This document shows, one piece after another, positions 18,615 through 27,410 of a DNA stretch of 64,000 bases. Source of the stretch: CBDCGS01 sp965216915 (GTDB lineage Bacteria > Pseudomonadota > Alphaproteobacteria > UBA828); NCBI GenBank assembly GCA_965216915.1, contig CBDCGS010000005.1:372001-436000 (forward strand), written 5' to 3'. The notes under the pieces are model-generated. The model saw only the letters and a list, made by a program, of their open reading frames with translations, searched no databases and was not told the DNA's origin. The position numbers and the translations under genes are program-made. The stretch's first letter is position 1, and each line of letters begins with the position of its first letter.

Positions 18615-19757
18615 ATGAACCCGATCGCGCCCTTTACCGGCCTTGCGCCGTCGCTATTCCAAAAAGCCCTCAACCTCGGCACCGCGGGGGCGCCCGACGG
18701 GGACACAGGAGAAGGCGGCACCACGTCAGCCCCCGGCACCGGCGGCGACGTGGTGTCGCTCTCCCGCCACGCGCTCCGCCACCTCGCCAACCCGAGCGGC
18801 GAGGCCGCGGGCATCGACCGCCAGCACCCGCAGGGCAGCTTCGCCGGCAAAGCCGGCAAGTTCGCGCGGAAGGCGCTCCAGGCGCTCCGCGAGGATCTCG
18901 GCGGCGCGCTCAAATCCATGGGCTTCGACACGCAGACCGTGACGGCGGCGCTCAAGAGCTTCATCAAGCCGGCGCTCCAGGCGCTCCGCCATGGCGCTGA
19001 CTTCACCGGCAGCCTCACCGCTTTTTCGGCGACCAGCGCGACCGTGGTCGCGGGCGACCAATACGCGCAGGCGCAATCGCTGCTCGCCAAGTCGGTCGAG
19101 ATCGAGATCAACCAGTCGACCGGCAACGTCTCGATCGACGTCGCCTCGATCGAGGTGCAGAGCGCGAGCGCGGGCGATGTCGGCGAGGGCTTCGTGCCGG
19201 CCGGCCAGCTCGGCGGCCTGCTGGCCCCGCTTGTCGACGGCACGGACGATGACGGCATCGACGACATTCTCGATCTCATCGCCCCGCCCGACGTGGCCGA
19301 GACGATCGACGAGGCCGACGAGAGCGACGAGAGCGCTGCACCCGTGGCCGCCGACGCGCCGACCACGGTGCTCGCCGACCGCGGCGACGCGACGCCGCAA
19401 GCCATTGCCGAAGCGGGTCAATCGGAGGAGGACTCGAGCGAGACGGTAACCGTCGACGCGACAGCGCCGGTCACGGAGCCGGCCGGCGTCGACGGAGCCG
19501 ACCCCGCCGAGACCGACGGCGTCGCAGACGCCATCGCGGCGACGGCGGAGGCTGCCGAGACTGCCGAGTCCGAGCCCTTCTTCGAGGCCCATTTCCGCCT
19601 CGACGCGGTGCTGCAGTTCAGCAACGACGTCGGCGACCTGATCACCCGCATCACGCTCGACGCGCATTACACGCTCACCCAGGCGGGGAGCGCCGAGCCC
19701 GCCTCTGAGCCGGTGATCACGGACGCCACCGACGAGCCGCAAAGCCTGATCGCCTAA
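18615..19757 (+). CDS. Acidic low-complexity protein of unknown function
   Basis: The 380-aa product is not recognised. Residues 45-130 are polar, helical and rich in Ala, Leu, Gln and Arg (KAGKFARKALQALREDLGGALKSMGF). A middle part SVEIEINQSTGNVSIDVASIEVQS looks beta-rich. Residues 210-315 are a strongly acidic Asp/Glu/Ala/Thr linker. A conserved-looking C-terminal beta segment (FRLDAVLQFSNDVGDLITRITLDAHYTLT) ends it. There is no signal peptide or membrane helix. GGAGGAGG lies before the ATG, so it is a real gene. The N-terminal VVSLSRHALRHL resembles the short motif at the start of some flagellar/secreted cytosolic regulators, but no assignment is made. Confidence 0.75.
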   Translation: MNPIAPFTGLAPSLFQKALNLGTAGAPDGDTGEGGTTSAPGTGGDVVSLSRHALRHLANPSGEAAGIDRQHPQGSFAGKAGKFARKALQALREDLGGALKSMGFDTQTVTAALKSFIKPALQALRHGADFTGSLTAFSATSATVVAGDQYAQAQSLLAKSVEIEINQSTGNVSIDVASIEVQSASAGDVGEGFVPAGQLGGLLAPLVDGTDDDGIDDILDLIAPPDVAETIDEADESDESAAPVAADAPTTVLADRGDATPQAIAEAGQSEEDSSETVTVDATAPVTEPAGVDGADPAETDGVADAIAATAEAAETAESEPFFEAHFRLDAVLQFSNDVGDLITRITLDAHYTLTQAGSAEPASEPVITDATDEPQSLIA

Positions 19758-19773
19758 CCGCCCCACCCCGAAA

Positions 19774-19796
19774 GGTCCCGGCCCCGCGCCGGGACC
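19774..19796. terminator. Hairpin between convergent genes
   Basis: A perfect 9-bp GC stem (GGTCCCGGC / GCCGGGACC) with a 5-nt loop lies 17 bp after the stop of the acidic-protein gene. It sits in the 127-bp gap before the convergent TPR/NTPase gene ends. No U-tract follows on either strand, so intrinsic termination is uncertain. Confidence 0.4.
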
Positions 19797-19884
19797 CGCC
19801 GGAAAGGCACCGACGCGCCCCGCCATGGACCCCTGCGTGTTTTAGACGTGGGATGAGGGCCGACGCGGTGACACCGCGCGCGCC

Positions 19885-22800
19885 TCACGCCGAACCAGGC
19901 GCGCCGCCGTCGCCTTTGGGCGCCTCATCCCGGAGCGCGTTCAACGCTGCCGCAATCGGCTCGAGAAGCGCTTCATCCGGCTCCACGTCGGTCGCTTCGC
20001 ACGCAGCGATGTAGGCTTGGGCGAGCTGGCTCATCAGGGACGCGAATGCCGCCGGCAGGGCACGGAACTGTGGCCCGAGCACCGCGATACCCTCGCGAAA
20101 GCTCTCACGCGCATCGCCCGGGCGCGCCGCAGCGTTGAGCACGAGACCCATCGCCCCGAGCGACATCGCGAGATCGGGCCTGAAGGCATCGGGCGTTTGC
20201 TCGGCAAGCGCACGGCGAGTGTCGATGGCTTCCTGTGCCGTCTGTATCGCCTCGTCGTGTTTACCTATCGCCGATAGCTCGGTGCAAACATTGTTGAGCG
20301 ATGTCGCGAGAACGGGCCTGAAGGCATCGGGCCTTTCGCTTGCGAGCGCGCGGTAGATGTTGACGGCCTCATTTTTGACGTCGAGGGCTTCCTTGCGCTT
20401 GCCGAGTGCGGAGAAGGTGATGCCGAGGTTGTTGAGCGAGAGTGCAAGATCGGCTCCAAAGGCCGTGGGCCTTGTGGCGGCGAGGTCGCGGCGAATTTCG
20501 ACGGCTTCCTTCGTGGTGACGAGGGCGTCCTTGGTTCGATCGAGTTCAATGAGCGTGACACCCAGAGTGTTGAGCGACATCGCTAGATCCGGCCGAAAGG
20601 CATCCGGCCCTTCGTTTGTTAGTATGCGGTAGATATCAACGGCTTTCCGCGCGGTGTTCAGGGCATCCTTACGCCTGCCAAGTTCAGAGTATCTGTTGCT
20701 CAGATTGTTCAACGATAGCGCGAGATCAGGCCTGAAGGCATCCAGCCCTTCGTCTACAAGCGTACGGTAGATTTCGACGGCCTCTTCTCCGGCGCCGAGC
20801 GCGGCTTGACGCCGACCGACAGCCGAGAGCCAGAGGCCAAGGTTATCGACCGAGGCCGCGAGAACTGACCTGAAGGCATCGGGCCTTTGGTTTGCGAGCA
20901 TACGGTAGATGCTGACGGCCTCCTGTGTAGCTTCGAGCGCAGCTTTGTTTTGGCCGAGTTCGGATAGCACTCTGCCGAGATTGGTGAGCGAGCCTGCGAG
21001 GTAGGACTTGAAGGCAGTGGGCCGTTCGCGCGAGAGGGATCGGAAGATTTCGACAGTCTTACGCGTGGCGCGGAGCGCAGCTTCAGGTCGACCAAGGTCG
21101 GAGAGTCTAAGGCCGAGATTGTTGAGTAGGCGTGCGCGCTCAAGCCGCGTCGCGGGCGTGTCAGGCAGCCCGGCAAGCAGTCCAGACGCGATGGCGGCTG
21201 CGAACTCGCGGAGAACCACAGTTTGCTGCGGCATTGCCAAATCGAGTGCCCGTGCCAGCCTGCGGTCTTCCGCCGCTCTAAGGAACGGCAGGAGCAGCTC
21301 TGTGATTTCCGGCTTGCGAGTGCCTATGCGGAGCGCGACCGTTGCAGCGCTAATGAGGGGGCTGTATCGCCAAGGGGGCCTGATAGCGCGATCTCGAGCA
21401 GTTCTCGGTTCGCGTCCTTGCCCCAGAGCGCCGCGCGTTCGACCAGGCGTTCGCCGATGAGGTCGGGCCGCACCGCGTCGATTTGGTGCGCCGCAGCGTC
21501 ATCCGTTGTGGCCAGCATGGCGCCGAGGAGGAGGACAGTATTCTCCCGCGCGGCCTCGCCCAGGTCGCGGAGACCGGGGGTGGCCGCGACGATGGCGCGT
21601 GCATCGGGGAGACCGGTCGCACCTTCCGGCGGTGCGGCGAGTGCGAGGGTCGCCAGGCACGCGGCGTCGGTGAGCTGGTGGTTGCCGACGGCGGCAGGTA
21701 GATCGGTGCGCTGATCGCGAAGCCGCGACCATTGCGCGACGTCGCGATTGAGTGCCCAATCGAGCAGTGCCTCGGCCTCCCAAATGCGCTCACCGTTGGC
21801 GGCAGCAAGAGCCGCGATATGGAGGTAGAGCATAGTGCCGAAATGATCCGCGCCGAGCGGCGGGTCTGCGGGTGGTGCGGCGTCGGGAGCGGCGAAGGCG
21901 GCAAAGGCCTCGCGGAAGATGGTCGCACGGTGGTCCATGCCGATGAAGAGGTGCTCGGGCGCACGCGCCTCCGCGCCATACAACAGATCTTGCTCGGGGC
22001 CGTAGCCTTCGCGGTGTTTGGTGTCCCACCAGGTGCCCTTGTCACGGCCGAGTAGGATGAGCCGCACATGGCCGTTCGCCTGCCCGGCTATTTTGATCAA
22101 ATCGAGGACGAGGTCCGCCTTGCCCTCGGCGTAGTCGACGACCACGAGGAGCGGACCCTCTGCGACGAGGAGTTCTAGCGCGTCGGGCCCGCGCGCCGCC
22201 ACTTCGGGGTCCAGGAAGCCCGCGCGCCAACCGGCGGCGCGAGCGCGGGCGGTCGCCTCGATCATCAGCCGCGTTTTGCCGACACCGCCGCCGCCGATGT
22301 AGAGACGGATGGCTAGGCCACGCTTTGTGTCGTCGCGCCACTCCGCGAGATCCGCAAGCTCGTCCTCGCGTGCCGCGTGAAAGGGCACAACGCCGTACTC
22401 GGCACGCAAGATGCAGCTCGAGTCGGCCATGGGTCCGCTCGGCAGCCGGACTTGCCGCGTAACGAGCACGCGTCCGGCGTTTACACCGCGCACGAAGGCG
22501 GCGAGGGCTGTGAGCATATCGTCGCGGAGCCCCGCGATCGCCTCGTCCTGCGCTCTGAGAAGGTCTTCCAGTTTGCCCTGGCCAGCCGTCACCCGCGCGC
22601 TGAGCTCGTTGAGGTGCGTGATCAGAAGGTTAGCGAGGTCACGTAGCACGTTCGGTTCCGCGGCGATCGCGGCATAGAACGAGACGAGCACCCGACGGAT
22701 CTGGTCGTGTCCGCGCTCCCATTCGGAGAGGGCGAGGCGGTTGGCGCCATCGCGCAGGCGGCGGTCGGCGGCCTGCGCCGGCGTCGCGCCACCCGCCAGA

Positions 22801-23063
22801 TGGAGTGCAGGATCACCGCCATCGCGAATCAACGCCTCAGCAGTCGATCCGACAAAGTTCTCGAATACGCCTCCCGGCGCGATCGCCGCTAGGTGCTGCT
22901 CTAGTACCTTCTCGATGCTATCGAGCTTGGGCTTCTCTTTTTTCGAGAGGAGCATGCTGACCAGCCCCTGGCCCAGCGTAACCGCCGAACTCAGGCCCGT
23001 CGGGTCGGTGGCCGCTGCGAGTCCGGCCTTGAGAAGCGCCGCCGCCAAAGCCTTGGCATTCAT
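19885..23063 (-). pseudogene. STAND-type P-loop NTPase with eight TPRs, split by one frameshift
   Basis: Two frames form one protein. The first (23063 to 21324, 579 codons) has a helical N-terminal region. An NTPase domain follows with Walker A IGGGGVGKTRL (about residues 255-263) and Walker B LLVVVDYAEG (about 305-311), then a winged/helical region. It ends artificially in SLALQRSRSA. The other frame is open across this point and reads LISAATVALRIGTRKPEITELLLPFLRAAEDRRLARALDLAM. It continues to 19885 through eight 46-residue kinesin-light-chain-like TPRs (PDAFRPDLALSLNNL...). One added C in either C5 run of the coding strand (plus-strand G runs at 21,357-21,361 or about 21,374-21,378) restores about 1,059 residues. 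This nucleotide-switch plus repeat-sensor layout is that of STAND regulators, many of which are immune or regulatory ATPases. No effector domain (TIR, nuclease, protease) was recognised. Confidence 0.8.
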
Positions 23064-23122
23064 CCGAACAGCCTAGAGCGTGTTTGGGGCAATAAGAAAG
23101 GCAATAACCCTGCAACCACCCG

Positions 23123-23257
23123 CGTCATCCGCGGGCTTGACCCGCGGACCCTTACACACCCGGCGGCCGCCCGGGTGGGATCGCGGCCCGCCCACCACCC
23201 GTCTCTCGATCGGGAGAGCGGTGTTCTTGGGTCCGCGGGTCAAGCCGGCGGATGACG
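23123..23257. repeat. REP-like element with 29-bp inverted arms
   Basis: Arms at 23123-23151 and 23229-23257 are reverse complements over 29 bp with one mismatch (core TCATCCGCGGGCTTGACCCG). They enclose 77 bp that itself contains a short palindrome (ACCCGG...CCGGGT). Similar TCATCC...GGCTTGACC... palindromic units are common between genes of Alphaproteobacteria. It lies between divergent genes, so it is not a shared terminator. Confidence 0.75.
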
Positions 23258-23348
23258 TTAATGGAGCCCTGGGCGACATTAGCGCGCGACATTACTGTAG
23301 ATCTTAAATAATATCCTTAATATTCATTAATATTAATTTCGTGTTTTC

Positions 23349-23377
23349 TTGACAAAACATTACCTCTCCTCTATAAA
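23349..23377 (+). promoter_or_regulatory. Consensus sigma-70 promoter for the RTX gene
   Basis: TTGACA (23349-23354) and TATAAA (23372-23377) are separated by exactly 17 bp. An AT-rich stretch just upstream (about 23305-23340) could serve as an UP element. The leader would be about 65 nt, ending in an AAGAGGAGAG ribosome-binding site before GTG 23450. Such a perfect match is rare in GC-rich genomes. Confidence 0.75.
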
Positions 23378-23449
23378 ACGTTCCAAAATAACGCCATGGC
23401 TGTGGTGAGCCGGTGATAAATCGGTCGGGCAGCTAAGAGGAGAGCATCC

Positions 23450-25369
23450 GTGAGTCTTAACCCGACGTTCGACGGGCGCGCCGCAGACCGGGCGGAGAGC
23501 GCCGCAGCCGATCAGCACCTCACCACCGTCGTCGACGCGCGCGGCGCGGGCGACACCGTCAGGCTGCCCGAGGGGGGCGATTGGCTCCGCGCTGAGTTTA
23601 CGCAGGTCGGCGACGATCTGGTGCTGACGCTCGGCGATGGCACGAGCCTCGTCGTCGCAGGCTATTTCGAGGGGACGGCGCCGCCCACCTTGGTGCTGGG
23701 CGCCGATGGCGTGCTGCCCGGCGATCTGGTGAGCCATCTCGCCGGCGCCGCGGAGCCCGTGCAGTACGCGGAGCTGGGCGCGGGCGCCGTCGCCGCGCCC
23801 CCGATCGGCCGCGTCACCGAGGTGACGGGCGAGGTGATCGCGGTGCAGGCCGACGGCACGGTCGTCACGCTCGCGCTCGACGATCCGGTCTATCAGGGAG
23901 ACGTGATCGAGACCGGCGAGGGGGCCGCGCTCGCCATCACCTTCGTCGACGAGACCGTGTTCTCGCTCGGCCAGAGCGCCCGCATGGTGATGGATTCCTT
24001 CGTGTTCGATCCCACGACACATGACGGCGCGAGCATGGTAAGCGTGCTCGAGGGCGTCTTCATGTTCGTCTCGGGCGAGGTCGCGGCAAGCAACCCGGAT
24101 GCCATGATGGTGCGCACGCCCGTGATGACGATCGGCGTGCGCGGCACCAGCGTCGCGGGCGAGAGCGGCGCCGAGGGCGGCCTCAACACCGTGGTGCTGC
24201 TGCCCGATCCCGGCGGCATCTCGGTCGGCGCCGTGGTGGTGCAAACCTTCGGCGGCGCGGACGCGGGCGAGCCGCCCATCGTGCTCGACACCGCCTATGC
24301 CGCGGCCTCGGCGACCAGCGCGTTCGACGCGGTGACGCCGTTCGACGTCTCGGCGAGCCAGGTTGCCGTCATGGTCGCCCAGCTCTCCGATGCTCTGCCC
24401 GCGACGGAAAGCGTGCAGGCGGTGCTGTCGTTCGAGGGCTATGCCGAGTTGATGGCGGCGATCGCGCCGGCGGCCGCCGCGCCGGCGGGCCCGGTGACGA
24501 GCGACCCCGGCGCGGGCGATCCGGCGGACGGCGGCGCCGAGGGCCCCGGCGTCGACACGGTGCGCGTCGTGCTGCAATCGGGCGACGACCTGGTGTATCG
24601 CATCGCGAGCAGCGACCCGGCGGCGGGCGGGCCGACGGCGTTCGACGAGATCGCGGAGGTCTACGACTTCGAGGCGGACGAGCTCGGGGTCGATCCGGTC
24701 GTGCCCGACAATGACGACGTCGTGGTGCCGCTCGCCGACGATGGCGGCGTCGCCGAGGCGTCGGGCCTGGTTCCGACGATCGTCGGCACCGACGGCAACG
24801 ACATTCTCATCGGCACCGACGGGCCCGACATCATCGACGGGCGCGGCGGCAACGATCTTCTGATCGGCGGCTTCGGCACCGACATCCTAATCGGCGGCAG
24901 CGGCGCGGATACCTTCTTCTTCGGCTCCACCGCCGAGGGCGTGTTCGTGGAGACGGCGGAGCTTCTCCGCGAACCCGTGTTCTTCGAGGTCCAGCGCAGC
25001 TTCGCGCTGGTCAAGCAGGAGCCTTCGTTCGTCGAGGTGCTCGACGTTGCGGTCGAGCCGCAGACCGAGCCGGACCAGATCCTCGATTTCGAGGCGATCG
25101 ACACGCTCGCCTTCGACGCCTTTTCCTTCGGCTTCGAGCCCGGTGAGCAGCTGATCGAGGGCAGAACCTTCTTCACGATCGAGGGCTATGACGGCACCAA
25201 CGCCGACGCCGGCCGGGGCACGCCGCACTTCGTGTTCGACCCGACGACCAACACGCTGCACCATGACTTCGATGCGGCGGCGGGCGGCTACACGACGCTT
25301 GTGACCGTGCAGGAGGGTGCCGTAATCGGCCCGGCGAACATCGCCCTCGACGGCGAGGCGCTCGCCTAG
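23450..25369 (+). CDS. Secreted FecR/RTX protein, probable type I secretion substrate
   Basis: The 639-aa protein lacks a Sec signal. N-terminal residues 40-75 (AEFTQVGDDLVLTLGDGTSLVVAGYF) resemble the BapA-prefix-like domain of large adhesins. A FecR domain follows (VTEVTGEVIAVQADG...VRTPVMTIGVRGTSVAG). After an Ala/Pro/Gly/Asp linker come RTX calcium-binding nonapeptides (GTDGNDILIGTDGPDIIDGRGGNDLLIGG). The C-terminal beta domain (DQILDFEAIDTLAFDAFSFG...FVFDPTTNTLHHDFDA) is typical of type I secretion signals. It is a paralogue of the 55.4-kb protein, which has the same order of parts. No ABC/MFP secretion genes lie in the window. GTG start chosen from the AGAGGAGAG box. Confidence 0.88.
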   Translation: MSLNPTFDGRAADRAESAAADQHLTTVVDARGAGDTVRLPEGGDWLRAEFTQVGDDLVLTLGDGTSLVVAGYFEGTAPPTLVLGADGVLPGDLVSHLAGAAEPVQYAELGAGAVAAPPIGRVTEVTGEVIAVQADGTVVTLALDDPVYQGDVIETGEGAALAITFVDETVFSLGQSARMVMDSFVFDPTTHDGASMVSVLEGVFMFVSGEVAASNPDAMMVRTPVMTIGVRGTSVAGESGAEGGLNTVVLLPDPGGISVGAVVVQTFGGADAGEPPIVLDTAYAAASATSAFDAVTPFDVSASQVAVMVAQLSDALPATESVQAVLSFEGYAELMAAIAPAAAAPAGPVTSDPGAGDPADGGAEGPGVDTVRVVLQSGDDLVYRIASSDPAAGGPTAFDEIAEVYDFEADELGVDPVVPDNDDVVVPLADDGGVAEASGLVPTIVGTDGNDILIGTDGPDIIDGRGGNDLLIGGFGTDILIGGSGADTFFFGSTAEGVFVETAELLREPVFFEVQRSFALVKQEPSFVEVLDVAVEPQTEPDQILDFEAIDTLAFDAFSFGFEPGEQLIEGRTFFTIEGYDGTNADAGRGTPHFVFDPTTNTLHHDFDAAAGGYTTLVTVQEGAVIGPANIALDGEALA

Positions 25370-25488
25370 CGCGCGGGCTGAGCCGGCGGATCGCACCGTC
25401 CACCCTGGATAGGCGGTTCGGCTAGGCGCCCGATCGGGGGCGTGCTAGGATGCACCCGAGAACGGGGGGCGCCGTTGGGAGAACGGTG

Positions 25489-27360
25489 ATGGAACATCGC
25501 CCCCAGCCCAAGGCGATAACGCCGGGCAGTCAGGAGGAGCGGCGGCTCGCCGCGATCCTGGCGGGCGACGTGGTCGGGTACAGTCGGCTCGTGGGCGACG
25601 ATGAAAGCGCCACGATCGCCGCGCTCGACCGCTTGACCGAAAGCGTTCTCCAGCCCCGCGTTGCGGAATTTCAGGGCCGTATCTTCAAGACGATGGGGGA
25701 CGGCTTTCTGGTCGAGTTCTCCAGCACGGTCAATGCCGTCAAATGCGCGGCCTCGCTTCAGACGAGCCTTCCGCAATTCAATCTAAATCTCTCGCCTGAC
25801 AAGCATTTTCAGCTTCGGATCGGCATCCACGTCGGCGAGGTTCTGGTCAAGGATGGGGACCTCCTGGGCGATGGCGTGAACATCGCCGCGCGCCTCGAGC
25901 AGCAGGCCAAGGTCGGCGGCATCTGCGTCTCGGCGCCGGTGTGGGAGCAGGTGCGCGGGCGCGTGCAATTCGGGTTCGAGGACCGCGGCGAGATGCGCCT
26001 CAAGAACATCAAGCACCCGGTGCGGCTCTATGACGTGGTGCTGGGCGGTCGTCCGGCGGCGGAGACCGAGATGGACCCGCCAACGTCGGAGCCGGACGAG
26101 CAGGCCGCCGGCAGCACGCGTCAACCGGCGCGGTCGCTGCGATCGGAGCAATCGGTGCCGGGGTTCGGCGGCCGGCCCAAGATCGCGGTGATCCCGTTCA
26201 AGAACATGAGCGGCGATCCCGAGCAAGATCTCCTGGCGCAGGGGATCAGCGAGGATGTCACGACGCGTCTTGCCGTGGTCCGCTGGTTCCCGGTGGTGGC
26301 CTCGCAATCGATGGTGGCGCTCGACGACGAGAGCTCCGACAGCTACCAGACGGGGCGCAAGGTGGGCGCGCGCTACGTCATCCAGGGCAGCGTGCGCTCC
26401 GCCGGTGGGCGCGTGCGCATCACCTGCCAGCTCATCGACGTGCGGCGTGGGGTGCAAACCTGGGCCCATCAATATGAGGGCCACCTCACCGACGTGTTCG
26501 ACCTGCAGGACCGCATCACCGAGCAGATCGTTGCCCATGTCGCGCCGGAGATCGTGCGCGCCGAGATCGAGCATTCGATCCGAAGCCCGTCCAGCCTGAC
26601 CGCCTGGGAGCTGACGCATCAGGGCCTGGCGCGCTTCAACCGTTTTACCGCGCATGACTGCGAGGCGTCGCGCGCGCTCTTCAAGCAGGCGCTCGAGATC
26701 GACCCGCGCATGAGCCTCGCGGCGTCGTGGCTTGCGGCGACCTATTGGTACGATGTGGCGTTCTTGGAGGCGGACCGCCGCGTCGAGGAGCTCTTGACCA
26801 AGGCGGTCGACGCGGCCGAATACGCCGTCGAGATCGACGGCCACGAGCAGGTCGGGCGTGCCGTGCTCTCGGCCTGCCTCGCCTATCGCCGCGAGACCGA
26901 CCGCGCGATCGAGGAGGGGCGGCTCGCGGTCGAGCGCAATCCGAGCCTCGCGCTCGCGCGCATGTCGCTCGGTTGGGCGCTCCTCTGCAACGGCAGCCAC
27001 GAGATGGCGATGTCGGAGATGGACGCGGCCATCATGTTGAGCCCCCGCGACCCGGCGCTGACCCATCATCACGCGGGCCTCTCGCTCTGCCACATCATGC
27101 TCGAGGAGTATGGCGAGGCCGCGCGCCTCGCGCGGCGCGCGATCAGCGGTAAGCGCGACAACATCCGCGCCTGGCATCGCCTGGCCTGCGCCCTGGCCTA
27201 TGGCGGCAAGCTCGACGAGGCGGGCGCTGCCTTCGAAACCGCGTCCGAGATCGCGCCGCAATTCACGATTGATTGGCTGGCCGCGATGTACCCGTTCCGC
27301 CGGCGGCGCGATCTCGAGTTCTTCGCCGACGGTCTGCGCAAGGCGGGCTGGACCGGATAG
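25489..27360 (+). CDS. Class III adenylate/guanylate cyclase with TPR region
   Basis: The 623-aa protein makes a cyclic nucleotide. The catalytic domain (about 20-185) has metal-binding Asp residues in ILAGDVVGYSRLVGDDE and KTMGDGFLVEFSS, the transition-state region LLGDGVNIAARLEQQ, and RGEMRLKNIKHPVRLYDV. A linker leads to a TolB-like domain (PKIAVIPFKNMSGDPEQDLLAQGISEDVTTRLA). Helical TPR units (ALFKQALEIDPRMSLAASWLAATYWY, AIEEGRLAVERNPSLALARMSLGWALL) follow. This CHD-TolB-TPR order is common in rhizobia-like bacteria. ATG 25489 is preferred over 25450 because GGGAGAA lies 7 bases before it. There are no membrane helices. Confidence 0.92.
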   Translation: MEHRPQPKAITPGSQEERRLAAILAGDVVGYSRLVGDDESATIAALDRLTESVLQPRVAEFQGRIFKTMGDGFLVEFSSTVNAVKCAASLQTSLPQFNLNLSPDKHFQLRIGIHVGEVLVKDGDLLGDGVNIAARLEQQAKVGGICVSAPVWEQVRGRVQFGFEDRGEMRLKNIKHPVRLYDVVLGGRPAAETEMDPPTSEPDEQAAGSTRQPARSLRSEQSVPGFGGRPKIAVIPFKNMSGDPEQDLLAQGISEDVTTRLAVVRWFPVVASQSMVALDDESSDSYQTGRKVGARYVIQGSVRSAGGRVRITCQLIDVRRGVQTWAHQYEGHLTDVFDLQDRITEQIVAHVAPEIVRAEIEHSIRSPSSLTAWELTHQGLARFNRFTAHDCEASRALFKQALEIDPRMSLAASWLAATYWYDVAFLEADRRVEELLTKAVDAAEYAVEIDGHEQVGRAVLSACLAYRRETDRAIEEGRLAVERNPSLALARMSLGWALLCNGSHEMAMSEMDAAIMLSPRDPALTHHHAGLSLCHIMLEEYGEAARLARRAISGKRDNIRAWHRLACALAYGGKLDEAGAAFETASEIAPQFTIDWLAAMYPFRRRRDLEFFADGLRKAGWTG

Positions 27361-27410
27361 GCGCCGCCCGATCGCGACGCCCCGGGTAGGCGCCCCCGGC
27401 GCCAGGCCGC

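Larger units (their letters stand above)
23064..23449. other. 386-bp divergent intergenic region with inverted repeat and AT-rich promoter
   Basis: The left half is a GC-rich inverted-repeat element (23123-23257). The right half (23290-23380) is strikingly AT-rich with repeated TTAA/AATATT tracts. It ends in a consensus promoter for the RTX gene. No coding sequence is seen. Confidence 0.8.

Noticed and set aside
21350..21380. Programmed frameshift joining the NTPase and TPR frames
   Set aside because: The C5 runs could allow slippage, but there is no supporting stimulator (hairpin or internal Shine-Dalgarno) that I can identify. A deletion or sequencing error is simpler.
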